Below, piece after piece: positions 28,416-36,901 of a stretch of 64,000 nt of DNA (position 1 is the stretch's first letter; every line of letters begins with the position of its first letter). The notes under the pieces are model-generated. The model ran no database searches. It was not told where the DNA came from and saw only the letters and a program-made list of their open reading frames with translations. Location of the stretch: assembly GCA_963729325.1 (NCBI GenBank), contig CAVSNS010000051.1, forward strand, positions 62,001-126,000, read 5' to 3'. The position numbers and the translations under genes were made by a program. This DNA comes from JABCYV01 sp963729325. Lineage in GTDB: Bacteria; Acidobacteriota; Terriglobia; Terriglobales; Acidobacteriaceae.

Positions 28416-29462
28416 TGAACGTTCCTGTCAGTCAAGCCAACCGGCCTCTCAGCAAGCTCCCTTTTGATCCCGAACTTACTCCCGGCGCACGCAACGCGGT
28501 GCAGGTCTGCCTCCGTATCCAATCGGACGAGAAGGTGACGATCATTACCGATGAGGCGACCAAGGAAATCGCCGCCAGTATTGTTCGTGAAATCGAAAAT
28601 GTAGGTTCGCCGTATCGCGTATGGATACTGGAAGACCTGGCCTCGCGGCCGCTGACCGACCTGCCACCTGAAGTTCTCGAGGATCTGGAGACTACCCAGG
28701 TAAGCATCTTCGCGGTGCAGGCGCAGACCAATGAGCTACGCTCGCGCATGCAGATGACTGGTGTGATCAACCGGCGCAAGATTCGCCACGCCCATATGGT
28801 CAACATCAATCATCAGATCATGCTGGAGGGGATGCGGGCGGACTTCCTCAAGGTGGATCGCATCAGTGCGAAGGTCGTGGAAACGGTCCGGCGCGGCAAA
28901 GCAGATTCGGGCCAAAACCGCCGCCGGAACCGATCTGATCGCGGATCTGAATCCCAACTATCAGTGGATCAAGACGAGCGGCATCATCAGTCCCGATAAA
29001 TGGGGAAACCTGCCAGGGGGAGAGGTGTTTACCACGCCGGGAGAGGTCAATGGAACTTTTGTTATTGACGGTGTCGTTGGCGATTGGCTGTGCGCCAAGT
29101 TTGGCAGCTTGCGAGAGAATCCTCTCACCATCCGCATGAAGGGCAACCGACTGACTGAGGCCCACTCCGTCAACCGCGAACTGGAAGACGACTTCTGGCG
29201 CTATACCCATACCGATGATAACAGCGATCGGGTCGGGGAATTTGCCATCGGCACCAACATTGAGTTGAAAGATGTGATCGGACAGATTTTGCAAGACGAA
29301 AAATTTCCCGGAGTGCATATTGCTTTCGGCAATCCTTACGGCGAGCACACGGGAGCAAAGTGGTACTCTGCCACCCACATCGATGTCGTGGGCCGCAATT
29401 TCGACATCTGGGCGGACAACGAACAGATCATGCGGCACGGGAGATTTTTGCTGGAAGCGTGA
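28415..29462 (+). CDS. M29 family (leucyl) aminopeptidase, one apparent frameshift
   Basis: It looks like a metal-dependent M29 (aminopeptidase T) exopeptidase, cytoplasmic. The N-terminal half runs MNVPVSQANRPLSKLPF to ISAKVVETVRR. A frame change near 28893 leads to AKQIRAKTAAGTDLIADL. Metal-site motifs follow: NLPGGEVFTTPGEVNG (first Glu), GEFAIGTN (second Glu), and HIAFGNPYGEHTGAKWY with TAHID-like SATHIDVVG (His, Asp). The length of about 349 residues is slightly short for M29 (about 370-410). It is translationally coupled to the GCS2 ligase. A peptidase beside two kinds of amide ligase suggests trimming or recycling of a small peptide. Confidence 0.82.
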
Positions 29463-29534
29463 TGAGGGTAAAACGCCTTCGCAGTCTGCCTTGACCTGGT
29501 CGAAGGGACAGCCGGCGGAACGCCGACGCTATTC

Positions 29535-30722
29535 ATGATTCCCGCTCTGCGACAACAATTCAATGCGAATTTCACGCCGGAGAAGTACCAGCGGCTCCTC
29601 AAGCTCATGGAGGAGCGCTGCGGTACTCCGATCAAGTTCCGGCTTTGCGAGACTCCGTGTTTTTTCCCCAAGCCACTGCTGGATCAGATGACGCAGTACG
29701 GCAAGGAACTGGTGCAGCAATTGAACGGACTCGAGTACCGCAAGGCCTCATTCGACGCGATCCCGCCCGACTTCAATGTGCCCAACGAAAGCCCTCATCC
29801 CATGTTCATCCAGGTGGACTTTGGTCTGGTGCGCGATGCCGCGGGCAAACTGCAACCCAAGCTTGTGGAGTTGCAGGGCTTCCCTTCTCTCTACGCTTAC
29901 CAGGCGATGCTCTCGCAGGTGTACATGGAAGTCTACGGACTCGATGCGAATCTGCAATATCTGCTTGGGGGGCTGGACTGGGAGGAATACAAAAACCTGC
30001 TGCGGCGCGCTATCGTGGCCGATCACGACCCGCAGAATGTAGTCCTGATGGAAATCGACCCGCTTCACCAAAAGACGCTCCCCGACTTCGTGCTAACTGA
30101 GAAATTGCTGGGAATCAAGACGATTGCGATCACGGACATCAAGAAGGTCGGCGAATCCTTGTTCTATGAATCCGGCGGCCAGCAGATTCCGATTCGCAGA
30201 ATTTACAATCGCACCATCGTAGACGAACTGGTGCGCAAGAACCTGAAACTTGCCTTCAACTTCACCGACAATCTGCAAGTCGAATGGGCTGGACATCCCA
30301 ACTGGTATTTCCGTATGAGCAAGTTCTCGCTGCCCTATCTGAAGCACGAATGTGTACCGCAGAGCTGGTTTCTGGATCGGGTGAAGCAGGTGCCGGATGA
30401 TCTTGACCATTACATCCTGAAACCTCTGTTTTCTTTCGCTGGGCTGGGGGTAATGATCAATCCCAGGAAGGAAGATCTGGCCGAAATCCCGCAACAGAAG
30501 CGTTCTGACTACATCCTGCAGGAGCGTCTCCAGTTCGAACCAGTGATTGAAACCCCGCACGGGCCCACCAAGGCGGAGGTGCGCATCATGTACATCTGGC
30601 TGGACGAATTGCTGCCGGTAATGACCATCATCCGCATGGGACGCGGCCTGATGATGGGAGTGGATCACAATCGCAATCTGGAGTGGGTCGGGGCATCGTC
30701 GGGGCTATACCTGCCAAACTGA
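29535..30722 (+). CDS. ATP-grasp-like hypothetical protein closing the ligase cassette
   Basis: I do not recognise a named family for this 395-residue cytoplasmic protein. The C-terminal third carries features of an ATP-grasp domain: HYILKPLFSFAGLGVMIN (Lys plus glycine-type loop), DYILQERLQFEPVIET (Glu after the adenine strand) and KAEVRIMYIWLDELLPV. The N-terminal part (MIPALRQQFNANFTPEKYQ) includes QVDFGLVRDAAGKLQPKLVELQGFPSLYAYQ, where ELQGFPS resembles the metal/substrate segments of ligases. It begins 72 bases after the aminopeptidase stop. It is probably the second ATP-dependent ligase of the cassette. Confidence 0.65.
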   Translation: MIPALRQQFNANFTPEKYQRLLKLMEERCGTPIKFRLCETPCFFPKPLLDQMTQYGKELVQQLNGLEYRKASFDAIPPDFNVPNESPHPMFIQVDFGLVRDAAGKLQPKLVELQGFPSLYAYQAMLSQVYMEVYGLDANLQYLLGGLDWEEYKNLLRRAIVADHDPQNVVLMEIDPLHQKTLPDFVLTEKLLGIKTIAITDIKKVGESLFYESGGQQIPIRRIYNRTIVDELVRKNLKLAFNFTDNLQVEWAGHPNWYFRMSKFSLPYLKHECVPQSWFLDRVKQVPDDLDHYILKPLFSFAGLGVMINPRKEDLAEIPQQKRSDYILQERLQFEPVIETPHGPTKAEVRIMYIWLDELLPVMTIIRMGRGLMMGVDHNRNLEWVGASSGLYLPN

Positions 30723-30916
30723 CCTCGTTGCAAAACAGTTCGGTTGACGGGATAGCTATGGGAAGAGGGGACGGAGTCAAAGCGAGCTACCTAAATCATT
30801 GTCCGTCGCTACAGTGTTCACCCGATGCAAGTGTGCCTCACAAGTATTAGGCTTTAAGCGCGCTAGCGGACTGGCACTCGGGCTAGTCCTTCACACAGTT
30901 TTCGGAGGTTAATTTC

Positions 30917-31303
30917 ATGACTTTCAAGATGTTGGCATGGATCATTGCGATGTTCATGTTGGCGAGTATCGGACTCGTCACGGCGCAGGACACAACAAAA
31001 ACCACGCACAAGAAAACGCGGACGCTCACGGGCTGTCTTCAGAAAGGTGACAGTGCCGATGAGTACAATCTCACCACGACGAAAGGCGGCACCTGGGAGG
31101 TCAAGAGCGATAGCGTCAAACTCGGTGAGCACGTCGGACACACGGTTACGATCACGGGCGTAGTGTCAAACGCGACAGCTCACGGGATGAAGGAAGACAC
31201 GAAGGAGGAGATGAAAGAGCACGGCATGGACAAAAACGCCACCGAGCACGGTCATCTGACAGCAACGGCGGTGTCGATGGTCAGCGATAGCTGCCAGAAG
31301 TAA
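30917..31303 (+). CDS. secreted hypothetical protein, lysine/histidine-rich tail
   Basis: The 128-residue protein has a clear signal peptide (MTFKMLAWIIAMFMLASIG..VTAQ, about 24 residues) preceded by a GGAGGT ribosome binding site. The mature domain contains TLTGCLQKGDSADEYNLTT, GGTWEVKSDSVKLGEHVGH and TVTITGVVSN, a beta-rich arrangement like an OB-fold. It ends in a Met/His/Lys/Glu-rich segment (MKEDTKEEMKEHGMDKN), which might bind metal. Similar short secreted proteins are common in Acidobacteriota. No function is known. The next gene is the transposase. Confidence 0.7.
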   Translation: MTFKMLAWIIAMFMLASIGLVTAQDTTKTTHKKTRTLTGCLQKGDSADEYNLTTTKGGTWEVKSDSVKLGEHVGHTVTITGVVSNATAHGMKEDTKEEMKEHGMDKNATEHGHLTATAVSMVSDSCQK

Positions 31304-31422
31304 GCCGCAGAGGAAAACGGCGCTCGGCGCAGGCACGTGACTGGTGGTGGCCCACCTTTGCGCTCTTTGCTAACACTTACGAAGAGACGGGCTGCCCGAA
31401 TCAATCAGGAACCGATGAAGAT

Positions 31423-31462
31423 AAGGGGGGAGCGCAGCCTGAGTCCGGCCTAGCCCCCTTTT
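31423..31462 (+). terminator. possible terminator after the secreted hypothetical gene
   Basis: The arms AAGGGGG (31423-31429) and CCCCCTT (31454-31460) can pair around a 24-base loop and are followed by TTC. The loop is large and the T-tract short, so termination is uncertain. Confidence 0.3.
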
Positions 31463-31498
31463 CAAAGACTGCAAAGGGGCCACCGGCCTGCTTTTATG

Positions 31499-32738
31499 TG
31501 TCCTAGCCACGACTTGATCTGACATTTCCGATAGAATGCGCCGGCTGGCGCAGAGAGGAGATGTCAGAATGAGCACCGATCAGAAAATCATCAAGAACAA
31601 GGTGGGGTTGTTGAAGCTGGCTGAGATGTTGGGCAGCGTTTCACAGGCCTGCAAGATGATGGGCTACTCACGGGATAGTTTCTATCGTTTCAAGGAGCTT
31701 TACGACAAAGGCGGCGAACTGGCGCTGCAGGAAATCAGCCGCCGCAAGCCCTGTGTGAAGAACCGCATCGAAGAGCACATCGAGAAAGCGGTCGTGGAGC
31801 TGGCGGTGGAGAAGCCAGCCTACGGACAGGTGAGAGCGGCCAACGATCTGGCCAAGCGCGGGATGCTGATTTCGCCCGCCGGGGTGCGCTGCGTTTGGCT
31901 GCGCCATGATCTAGAAACCTTTCGCAAACGGCTCAAAGCGCTGGAAGCCAAAGCCGCCCAGGAAAATCTGATCCTTACCGAAGATCAGGTGCGGACCCTG
32001 GAGCGAGCGCGGGAAGAGAAACAAGCCCACGGGGAGATCGAGACCGAACACCCAGGCTATCTCGGCGCCCAGGATACTTACTACGTGGGAACGATCAAGA
32101 GCATCGGCCGCATCTACCAGCAAACCTTCCTGGACACCTATTCGAAGCTGGCGTTCGTGAAGCTCTACGACCGCAAGAATGCGCTGGTGGCGGCGGATCT
32201 GCTGAATGATCGGGTGCTGCCGTTCTTGGAGGAACAGAACGTGCCGCTGCTGCGCGTGCTGACCGACCGTGGTACGGAGTACTGCGGCAACCGGGAATGC
32301 CACGAGTATCAGCTCTACCTGGCCGTGGAGAACATCGACCATTCCCGCACCAAAGCCAAGTCGCCGCAGACCAATGGCATCTGCGAGCGCTTCCATCGCA
32401 CCTTGCAAGAAGAGTTCTATAGCGTTGCGTTTCGCAAAAAGCTCTATCGCAGCTTGGACGAGCTGCAGTCGGATCTGGATGTTTGGCTGGGTGAGTACAA
32501 TGAAAAACGCGAACACTCCGGCAAGTACTGCTACGGGAAAACACCCTGGCAGACTTTCCTGGATTCCAAACAGTTAGCGCAGGCGAAAATGCTCGACTCT
32601 CTGACAGTTGCAGTTTCGTCCGACGTCGAGGGACAGCACGCGGAGCCGGAGCGTAGCCCTGCGCAGCGAAGCGGAGGCGGAGCGCAAGAAACTGCCGCCT
32701 AACATAGGTCTTTGTCAGATCAAGTTCCAGCTAGAACA
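31499..32738 (+). mobile_element. complete IS481-family insertion sequence
   Basis: The 1240-base element is bounded by 26-base inverted repeats: left TGTCCTAGCCACG plus ACTTGATCTGACA, right (reverse complement) TGTTCTAGCTGGA plus ACTTGATCTGACA, with 21 of 26 positions identical. Ends of the TGT..ACA type are typical of the family. The 7-base sequence TTTTATG lies directly outside both ends (31492-31498 and 32739-32745), a target-site duplication. It encloses one transposase gene. An intact duplication and an open transposase frame indicate a fairly recent insertion. It landed between genes and interrupts no recognisable frame. Confidence 0.9.
31569..32702 (+). CDS. IS481-family transposase
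   Basis: This is a DDE transposase of 377 residues starting MSTDQKIIKNKVGLLKL at 31569, preceded by GAGAGGAG. The N-terminal helix-turn-helix region is LGSVSQACKMMGYSRDSFYR. A second DNA-binding segment (KPAYGQVRAANDLAKRG) follows. The rve catalytic core has the first Asp in TFLDTYSKLAFVKLY or in the preceding AQDTYYVG, the second in VLTDRGTEYCG, and the Glu in QTNGICERFHRTLQEEFY. The frame is intact, so the element may be active. The last 30 residues (EPERSPAQRSGGGAQE) are low-complexity and lie outside the usual core. Confidence 0.92.
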   Translation: MSTDQKIIKNKVGLLKLAEMLGSVSQACKMMGYSRDSFYRFKELYDKGGELALQEISRRKPCVKNRIEEHIEKAVVELAVEKPAYGQVRAANDLAKRGMLISPAGVRCVWLRHDLETFRKRLKALEAKAAQENLILTEDQVRTLERAREEKQAHGEIETEHPGYLGAQDTYYVGTIKSIGRIYQQTFLDTYSKLAFVKLYDRKNALVAADLLNDRVLPFLEEQNVPLLRVLTDRGTEYCGNRECHEYQLYLAVENIDHSRTKAKSPQTNGICERFHRTLQEEFYSVAFRKKLYRSLDELQSDLDVWLGEYNEKREHSGKYCYGKTPWQTFLDSKQLAQAKMLDSLTVAVSSDVEGQHAEPERSPAQRSGGGAQETAA

Positions 32739-32754
32739 TTTTATGACGGCGTTT

Positions 32755-32859
32755 TCACTGAGTAGTCCAGTATATGTAGCCCAGCCCCAGTGCGGAGATC
32801 ACCACTAAGACGAGTGATCCGATCCACATCCAATCGGGCTTTTGCTTTGTTTCCCTCAC
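32755..32859 (-). CDS. small single-helix membrane protein (34 aa)
   Basis: A short minus-strand frame starts GTG at 32859 (VRETKQKPDWMWIG) behind CTGAGG-like bases. It encodes one transmembrane helix, GSLVLVVISALGLGYIYW, ending TTQ. An internal ATG at 32829 would leave just the helix. It is too short for a homology-free call, but a clean membrane segment of this length is unusual by chance. It lies 17 bases outside the insertion sequence. Confidence 0.4.
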   Translation of the reverse strand: MRETKQKPDWMWIGSLVLVVISALGLGYIYWTTQ

Positions 32860-32918
32860 CTCAGGACTTCCGGTTTCTGTTTTGCAGCCGCATCGTTTTC
32901 ACGATCAATCGGGAGAAT

Positions 32919-33173
32919 TCAGGCTCTCCGTTTGAGAATCTTTAGTGCGTACATCGCACCATGGATGGCGTGACGCTCAGCTTGTCTGTCTTGACTCTCA
33001 CTTATTTCGCTCAATTGCTGGAGCCGTCCGAAGATCGCGGCCTCTGCCTCCGCCACACGGTCAGCCAGTCTTTTGGGATCAACTTCGAGCAGCGCAGCTT
33101 GATATAGACGCTGCCATTCGGGATAACCCAGAGCGGTTGAACTGTGGCGCAAGAGGGGGTCTGACGCTGACAT
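32919..33173 (-). CDS. small hypothetical protein (84 aa), alpha-helical
   Basis: The start at 33173 (MSASDPLLRHSSTALGYPEW) is set by a strong GGGAGG ribosome binding site eight bases upstream, which rules out the longer frame from 33191. The protein is helical and charged (RLADRVAEAEAAIFGRL, ISESQDRQAERHAIHGAMY) with no membrane segment. It resembles small acidobacterial proteins of unknown function that I have seen next to genes such as 33717-33914. No role can be given. Confidence 0.6.
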   Translation of the reverse strand: MSASDPLLRHSSTALGYPEWQRLYQAALLEVDPKRLADRVAEAEAAIFGRLQQLSEISESQDRQAERHAIHGAMYALKILKRRA

Positions 33174-33358
33174 CGCGAAAACCTCCCACAAATGCCGGTT
33201 ATTATAACGCAGATGGTTTACCGATTCCGCTAGTTAAAATGCAGTAGCCCGCCAGATAGCGCCTCTCCCCTTTCCCCGTGGGAGGAATACAGTCCGTACC
33301 CGATGGTGCAGTCGGACGACCGATGGCAACCTACGCCGTGTCGACCAAGAGGGTACGC

Positions 33359-33523
33359 ATGTTCGGATTGATCTCCCGATTATGCTTCGAGGACGACGGC
33401 CAGGATATTGCTGAGTACGCCGTGATGTTGGCTGCGATCCTGGTCCTGGTGGTAGGCACTGTTCGGCTGGTCGGTTCGAACGCGAATAATGCCTTCTCCT
33501 CGGTAGCCAGCTCGCTCCACTAA
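33359..33523 (+). CDS. Flp/Fap-type pilin
   Basis: The 54-residue protein starts MFGLISRLCFEDDGQDIAEY at 33359, with AGAGGG upstream. The Gly/Glu-Tyr motif DDGQDIAEYAVMLAAILVL matches Flp pilins: a prepilin peptidase cleaves after Gly, leaving a mature N-terminus that carries the conserved Glu and Tyr before a single hydrophobic helix. No tad/cpa assembly genes lie in the window, so it is an orphan pilin gene that would need a secretion system encoded elsewhere. Confidence 0.8.
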   Translation: MFGLISRLCFEDDGQDIAEYAVMLAAILVLVVGTVRLVGSNANNAFSSVASSLH

Positions 33524-33544
33524 ACCCGACCGGAGAGTGCGAGA

Positions 33545-33682
33545 TTGATCGTCGGGAAGCATTCTAACGCGGCTATCTTGTTCATCGCATTCGCAATTAT
33601 CGTGCTTTCACTGCTATTTCTGGGAATCAAGCGTGGAAGAACCACTATCCCCGAACAGGCTCCGCTACATCAGCAGAACTGA
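33545..33682 (+). CDS. small single-helix membrane protein (45 aa)
   Basis: A TTG-initiated frame begins 21 bases after the pilin stop: LIVGKHSNAAILFIAFAIIV and onward, ending QAPLHQQN. It has one strong transmembrane helix followed by a basic KRGRTT segment. The close spacing to the pilin suggests cotranscription. The start codon and the reality of the gene remain uncertain. Confidence 0.35.
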   Translation: MIVGKHSNAAILFIAFAIIVLSLLFLGIKRGRTTIPEQAPLHQQN

Positions 33683-33716
33683 GTTCCGCGGGACATCCCC
33701 GACCCGGTAGGCGGTG

Positions 33717-33914
33717 TTAGGCTGAGCGCCTGTCCTGCAGTTTCCCATTCCCCTCAATGCTGACTAGCTTCGCGGCGGCAAGTCTCCTAAGACGCCCGTT
33801 ATGTTCACGGAGGGCGGATCGTAGGGCGTGAAGGATCGCATGCAATTCGGATTCTTGCGCCGTCAGAGCTTTAGCGCAGAGTTCGCGGATGCGGTCTTCC
33901 AATCTGCGGTGCAT
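33717..33914 (-). CDS. small hypothetical helical protein (65 aa)
   Basis: It is a short, Arg/Glu/Leu-rich helical protein (MHRRLEDRIRELCAKALTAQ, ELHAILHALRSALREHNGRL). The heptad-like spacing suggests a coiled coil or helical hairpin. The pattern RIRELCAKAL..ELHAILHALRSAL recurs, as I recall, in small acidobacterial proteins of unknown function. There is no clear ribosome binding site. Confidence 0.45.
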   Translation of the reverse strand: MHRRLEDRIRELCAKALTAQESELHAILHALRSALREHNGRLRRLAAAKLVSIEGNGKLQDRRSA

Positions 33915-34292
33915 GGAGCACGGTGAGCCGGACTGTTCTTAGATTCCGCCATCGCCGAACGGTTGTTCGATACCATACGCATTTTTGGCCAAAATCACCT
34001 CATTCCCCGGCGGGTGGCCTACCTTTACATTTCTTGGCGGGTGGCCCAGGTCGCTGCTGTTGATTCTACTTTGGAGGGTGCCCCGTCCGGGCTCCGCTTG
34101 GGGATGTTCAACCGTCACAGAGAGCTAATCGGCGTGGAGCTAACCATCCCCATGCGCTGAGTGCACGCACTCCGCGCCCCGCCGCAGGGTGGAGGGAGCA
34201 TTTTGGAGTGCACCCTTACACCAACCCACCCTTAGGTTGACCAGACCCCGGCCTCGGCCTAACATAGCCGCCTGAAGAGAAGTAGCCTCTCC
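33915..34292. other. intergenic region with a direct repeat, no gene seen
   Basis: GGCGGGTGGCC occurs twice, at 34009-34019 and 34036-34046, in a setting (GGTGGCCTACCTTTAC / GGTGGCCCAGGTCGC) that resembles a common acidobacterial intergenic repeat; a related string, GGTGGCCCACCTTTGC, lies near 31347-31362. A plus-strand frame at 33963-34160 is mostly translated repeat and is not accepted. The kinase promoter probably lies at the right-hand end. Confidence 0.4.
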
Positions 34293-36739
34293 ATGACCGG
34301 CCAGACGACGAACGGCCAGACCGCCAGCGGCCAAGGCATGATCGGCCAAACTGTCTCCCACTATCGCATTCTCAGTAAGCTCGGCGGCGGTGGCATGGGT
34401 ATCGTTTACGAGGCGGAAGATACCCGCCTGGGCCGGCGGGTCGCCATGAAGTTTCTTCCCGATAATTTGACTGGCGACCAGAAGGCCATGGAGCGCTTTG
34501 AGCGAGAGGCCCGCGCTGCCTCTCAATTGAATCATCCTTGCATCTGCACCATCCATGAAGTCGAAGACCACAATGGCCATCCCTTCATCGTCATGGAGAA
34601 ACTGGAGGGAGAAAGCCTCAAGCAACGCATCCACGGCAAACCCGTCGAAATCGACCAATTGCTCGACATCGCCATCCAGGTTGCCGAGGCCCTTGCCGCC
34701 TCGCACGCCAAGGGAATCCTGCATCGCGATATAAAGCCCGCCAATATCTTCATCACCAAGAGCGGGCAGACGAAAGTGCTCGATTTTGGTCTGGCGAAAC
34801 TGCTGCGCGATGAGAAGCTAGCAACCAGCGAGGAAACTCCCGTTGAGGACTCGCTTACGGCTGTGGGCGTGATTCCTGGAACCGCGGTCTACATGTCGCC
34901 GGAACAGGCCCGCAGCGAGGAACTTGATCCTCGCAGCGACCTCTTTTCGTTCGGTGTAGTGCTTTACGAAATGGCGACCGGGAAAAAGCCATTTCAGGGC
35001 GGCAACGTCGTGACCACTCTGGATGCCGTCCTGCACCAGAAGCCATCTGCACCTCGCACGCTCAACCCTGCACTTCCCGTGGAGCTGGAAGGCATCATCG
35101 GCCGAGCGATGGAGAAAGATCGTGGCGCCCGTTACCAGAGCGCCGAGGCACTGAAAGCTGATCTGCAGCATTTGAGGAGGGAAACAGAATCCGGTTTAAC
35201 TCGCAGTGGGCCACGCGAAAAATTTCCCTATCGCATGGTCACGAATACGTTTCAAAATGCGAGCAAGCGACAAACCTATCTTCTTATAGGAGTGTCAGCC
35301 TTGCTGGTTACGGTTCTGGCGGCCGGTGGTGCGTGGTGGTACAAGCATCGAGCTGGCACTACCAACGGCGCTGCCCAGAACACCATCGCCGTGCTGCCGC
35401 TCCAGAACATGAATGGCGATTTCAGCGTTGACTATCTGCGCTTTGCTTTGGCCGACGAACTCTCCAATGTTCTTACTTACACCCGTGCTCTGGATGTTCG
35501 TCCCTCTTCGGTGACAAGAAAATATGTTAGTCAGGATCTGGATCCGCAGGCGATCGGCCGCCAACTACATGTTGCTAACGTCTTGACAGGTCACTTCCTG
35601 CGGCAGGGAGATAATTTGCTGGTCACCCTCGAAGCCACAGATGCGAACAACGACCGGCTGCTGTGGCAGACCAACATCAGTGCTCCCAGCCAGGATCTTA
35701 TCGCCTTGCAGGGACAACTGGCCACGCAAGTCCGGCAGGGCCTGTTGCCAATTTTGGGCGCTGCTGGAAGCTTCATCGACACCGGCAGCCGGCCGAAAAG
35801 CCAGGAAGCTTACGACCTCTATCTGCATAGCCTCGCCATACCGCGTGATCCGGGGCCGAACAAGGACGCGATTGCGGTGCTGGAACACGTGGTTAAGACG
35901 GATCCGCCTACGCGCCAGCCTGGGCAGAACTGGGTCAGCGGTACTACTACGATTCCACATACTCGACAGGCGGAGACGAAATGTTTCAGCGCTCCAACAC
36001 CGCCTTGGAACGCGCGCTAGGCCTCGATCCCAACCTGGTCGCCGCGGCTTCCCAACTCATCGTCAATCGGGTTGACCGGGGTGAGGTGAGCCGCGCATAC
36101 GAGGAGGCTACCGCCCTGGTCAAGCGGCGTCCGGAGAACGCCCAAACCCATTTCACTCTGGGATATGTTCTCCGCTATGCGGGAATGCTGGAGGAATCCT
36201 CGCGCGAATGCGACATCGCTCTGTCGCAGGATCCGGGAAACTACATATTCCGTTCTTGCGCGTGGGCATTTATGGAACTGGGCAAGACGGAGCGTGCCCG
36301 GGAATTCCTCCGACTGGACGCGGGTTCGGAGTGGGCCGCCTACGCTCTGCCGTCTCTTCTGTTGCGAGAAGGCAAGGTGGCGGAAGCGCGCGAGGCGGTG
36401 AAACGCATGTCCCCCACTCCTCACTACCACCGTGATCTTCTGGAAGCCTGTCTCGGACTCCGGCCTCCGTCGGAACTGGAGAGAATGGCGCGCGAGGCGG
36501 AAACCAGCCAGCCCTCCGACCCCGACCCTGAGATGTCGTATTACCAGGGAGCTGTGTTCGCGTTCTGCGGGAAGAAGGAAGCTGCCCTCCATATGCTCAA
36601 GACCGCCGTCGAGCAGAACTATTGTGCCCACTCGAATCTGCTTTCCGATCCCCTGCTGGCAAAGTTGAGGAGCGATCCAAAGTTTGACGCGGTGCTGACC
36701 GCCTCCAGCCAGTGCCAAGGGCGGTTCGAGCACCCGTGA
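34293..36739 (+). CDS. membrane Ser/Thr protein kinase with C-terminal TPR region, one apparent frameshift
   Basis: It is a Hanks-type kinase of about 815 residues. The kinase domain (about 22-280) has LGGGGMGIVYEAED, VAMKFL (ATP Lys), LHRDIKPANIF, LDFGLA and GTAVYMSPEQ, all intact. A transmembrane helix follows (TYLLIGVSALLVTVLAAGG, about residue 330). Next come an adenylate-cyclase-associated type beta region (NTIAVLPLQNMNGDFSVDY) and TPR repeats. The frame changes near 35908 (KTDPP into YAPAWAELGQRYYYDS). The N-terminus holds a repeated GQT unit (MTGQTTNGQTASGQGMIGQT), so translation may also start at the ATG at 34338, the more usual start (MIGQTVSHYRIL). This architecture is expanded in Acidobacteriota; the signal is unknown. 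Confidence 0.88.
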
Positions 36740-36901
36740 ATCCTGCAAGCCACTAAATCAGGTAGGATTGGGTAAAGGGTATTCACGCAAAGAGCGACGG
36801 CTAACTCTTTGGTTCCCGGACAGTCGAATAGAACCAAGCAAGGAACGTGCTAACCAGGAAAAATCTTGCCTCCGACCCTCGATAGTCACAATCCCATACC
36901 T

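Noticed and set aside
33963..34160. 65-residue plus-strand frame
   Set aside because: Much of it is translation of a repeated GGCGGGTGGCC sequence; no ribosome binding site and no conserved pattern.
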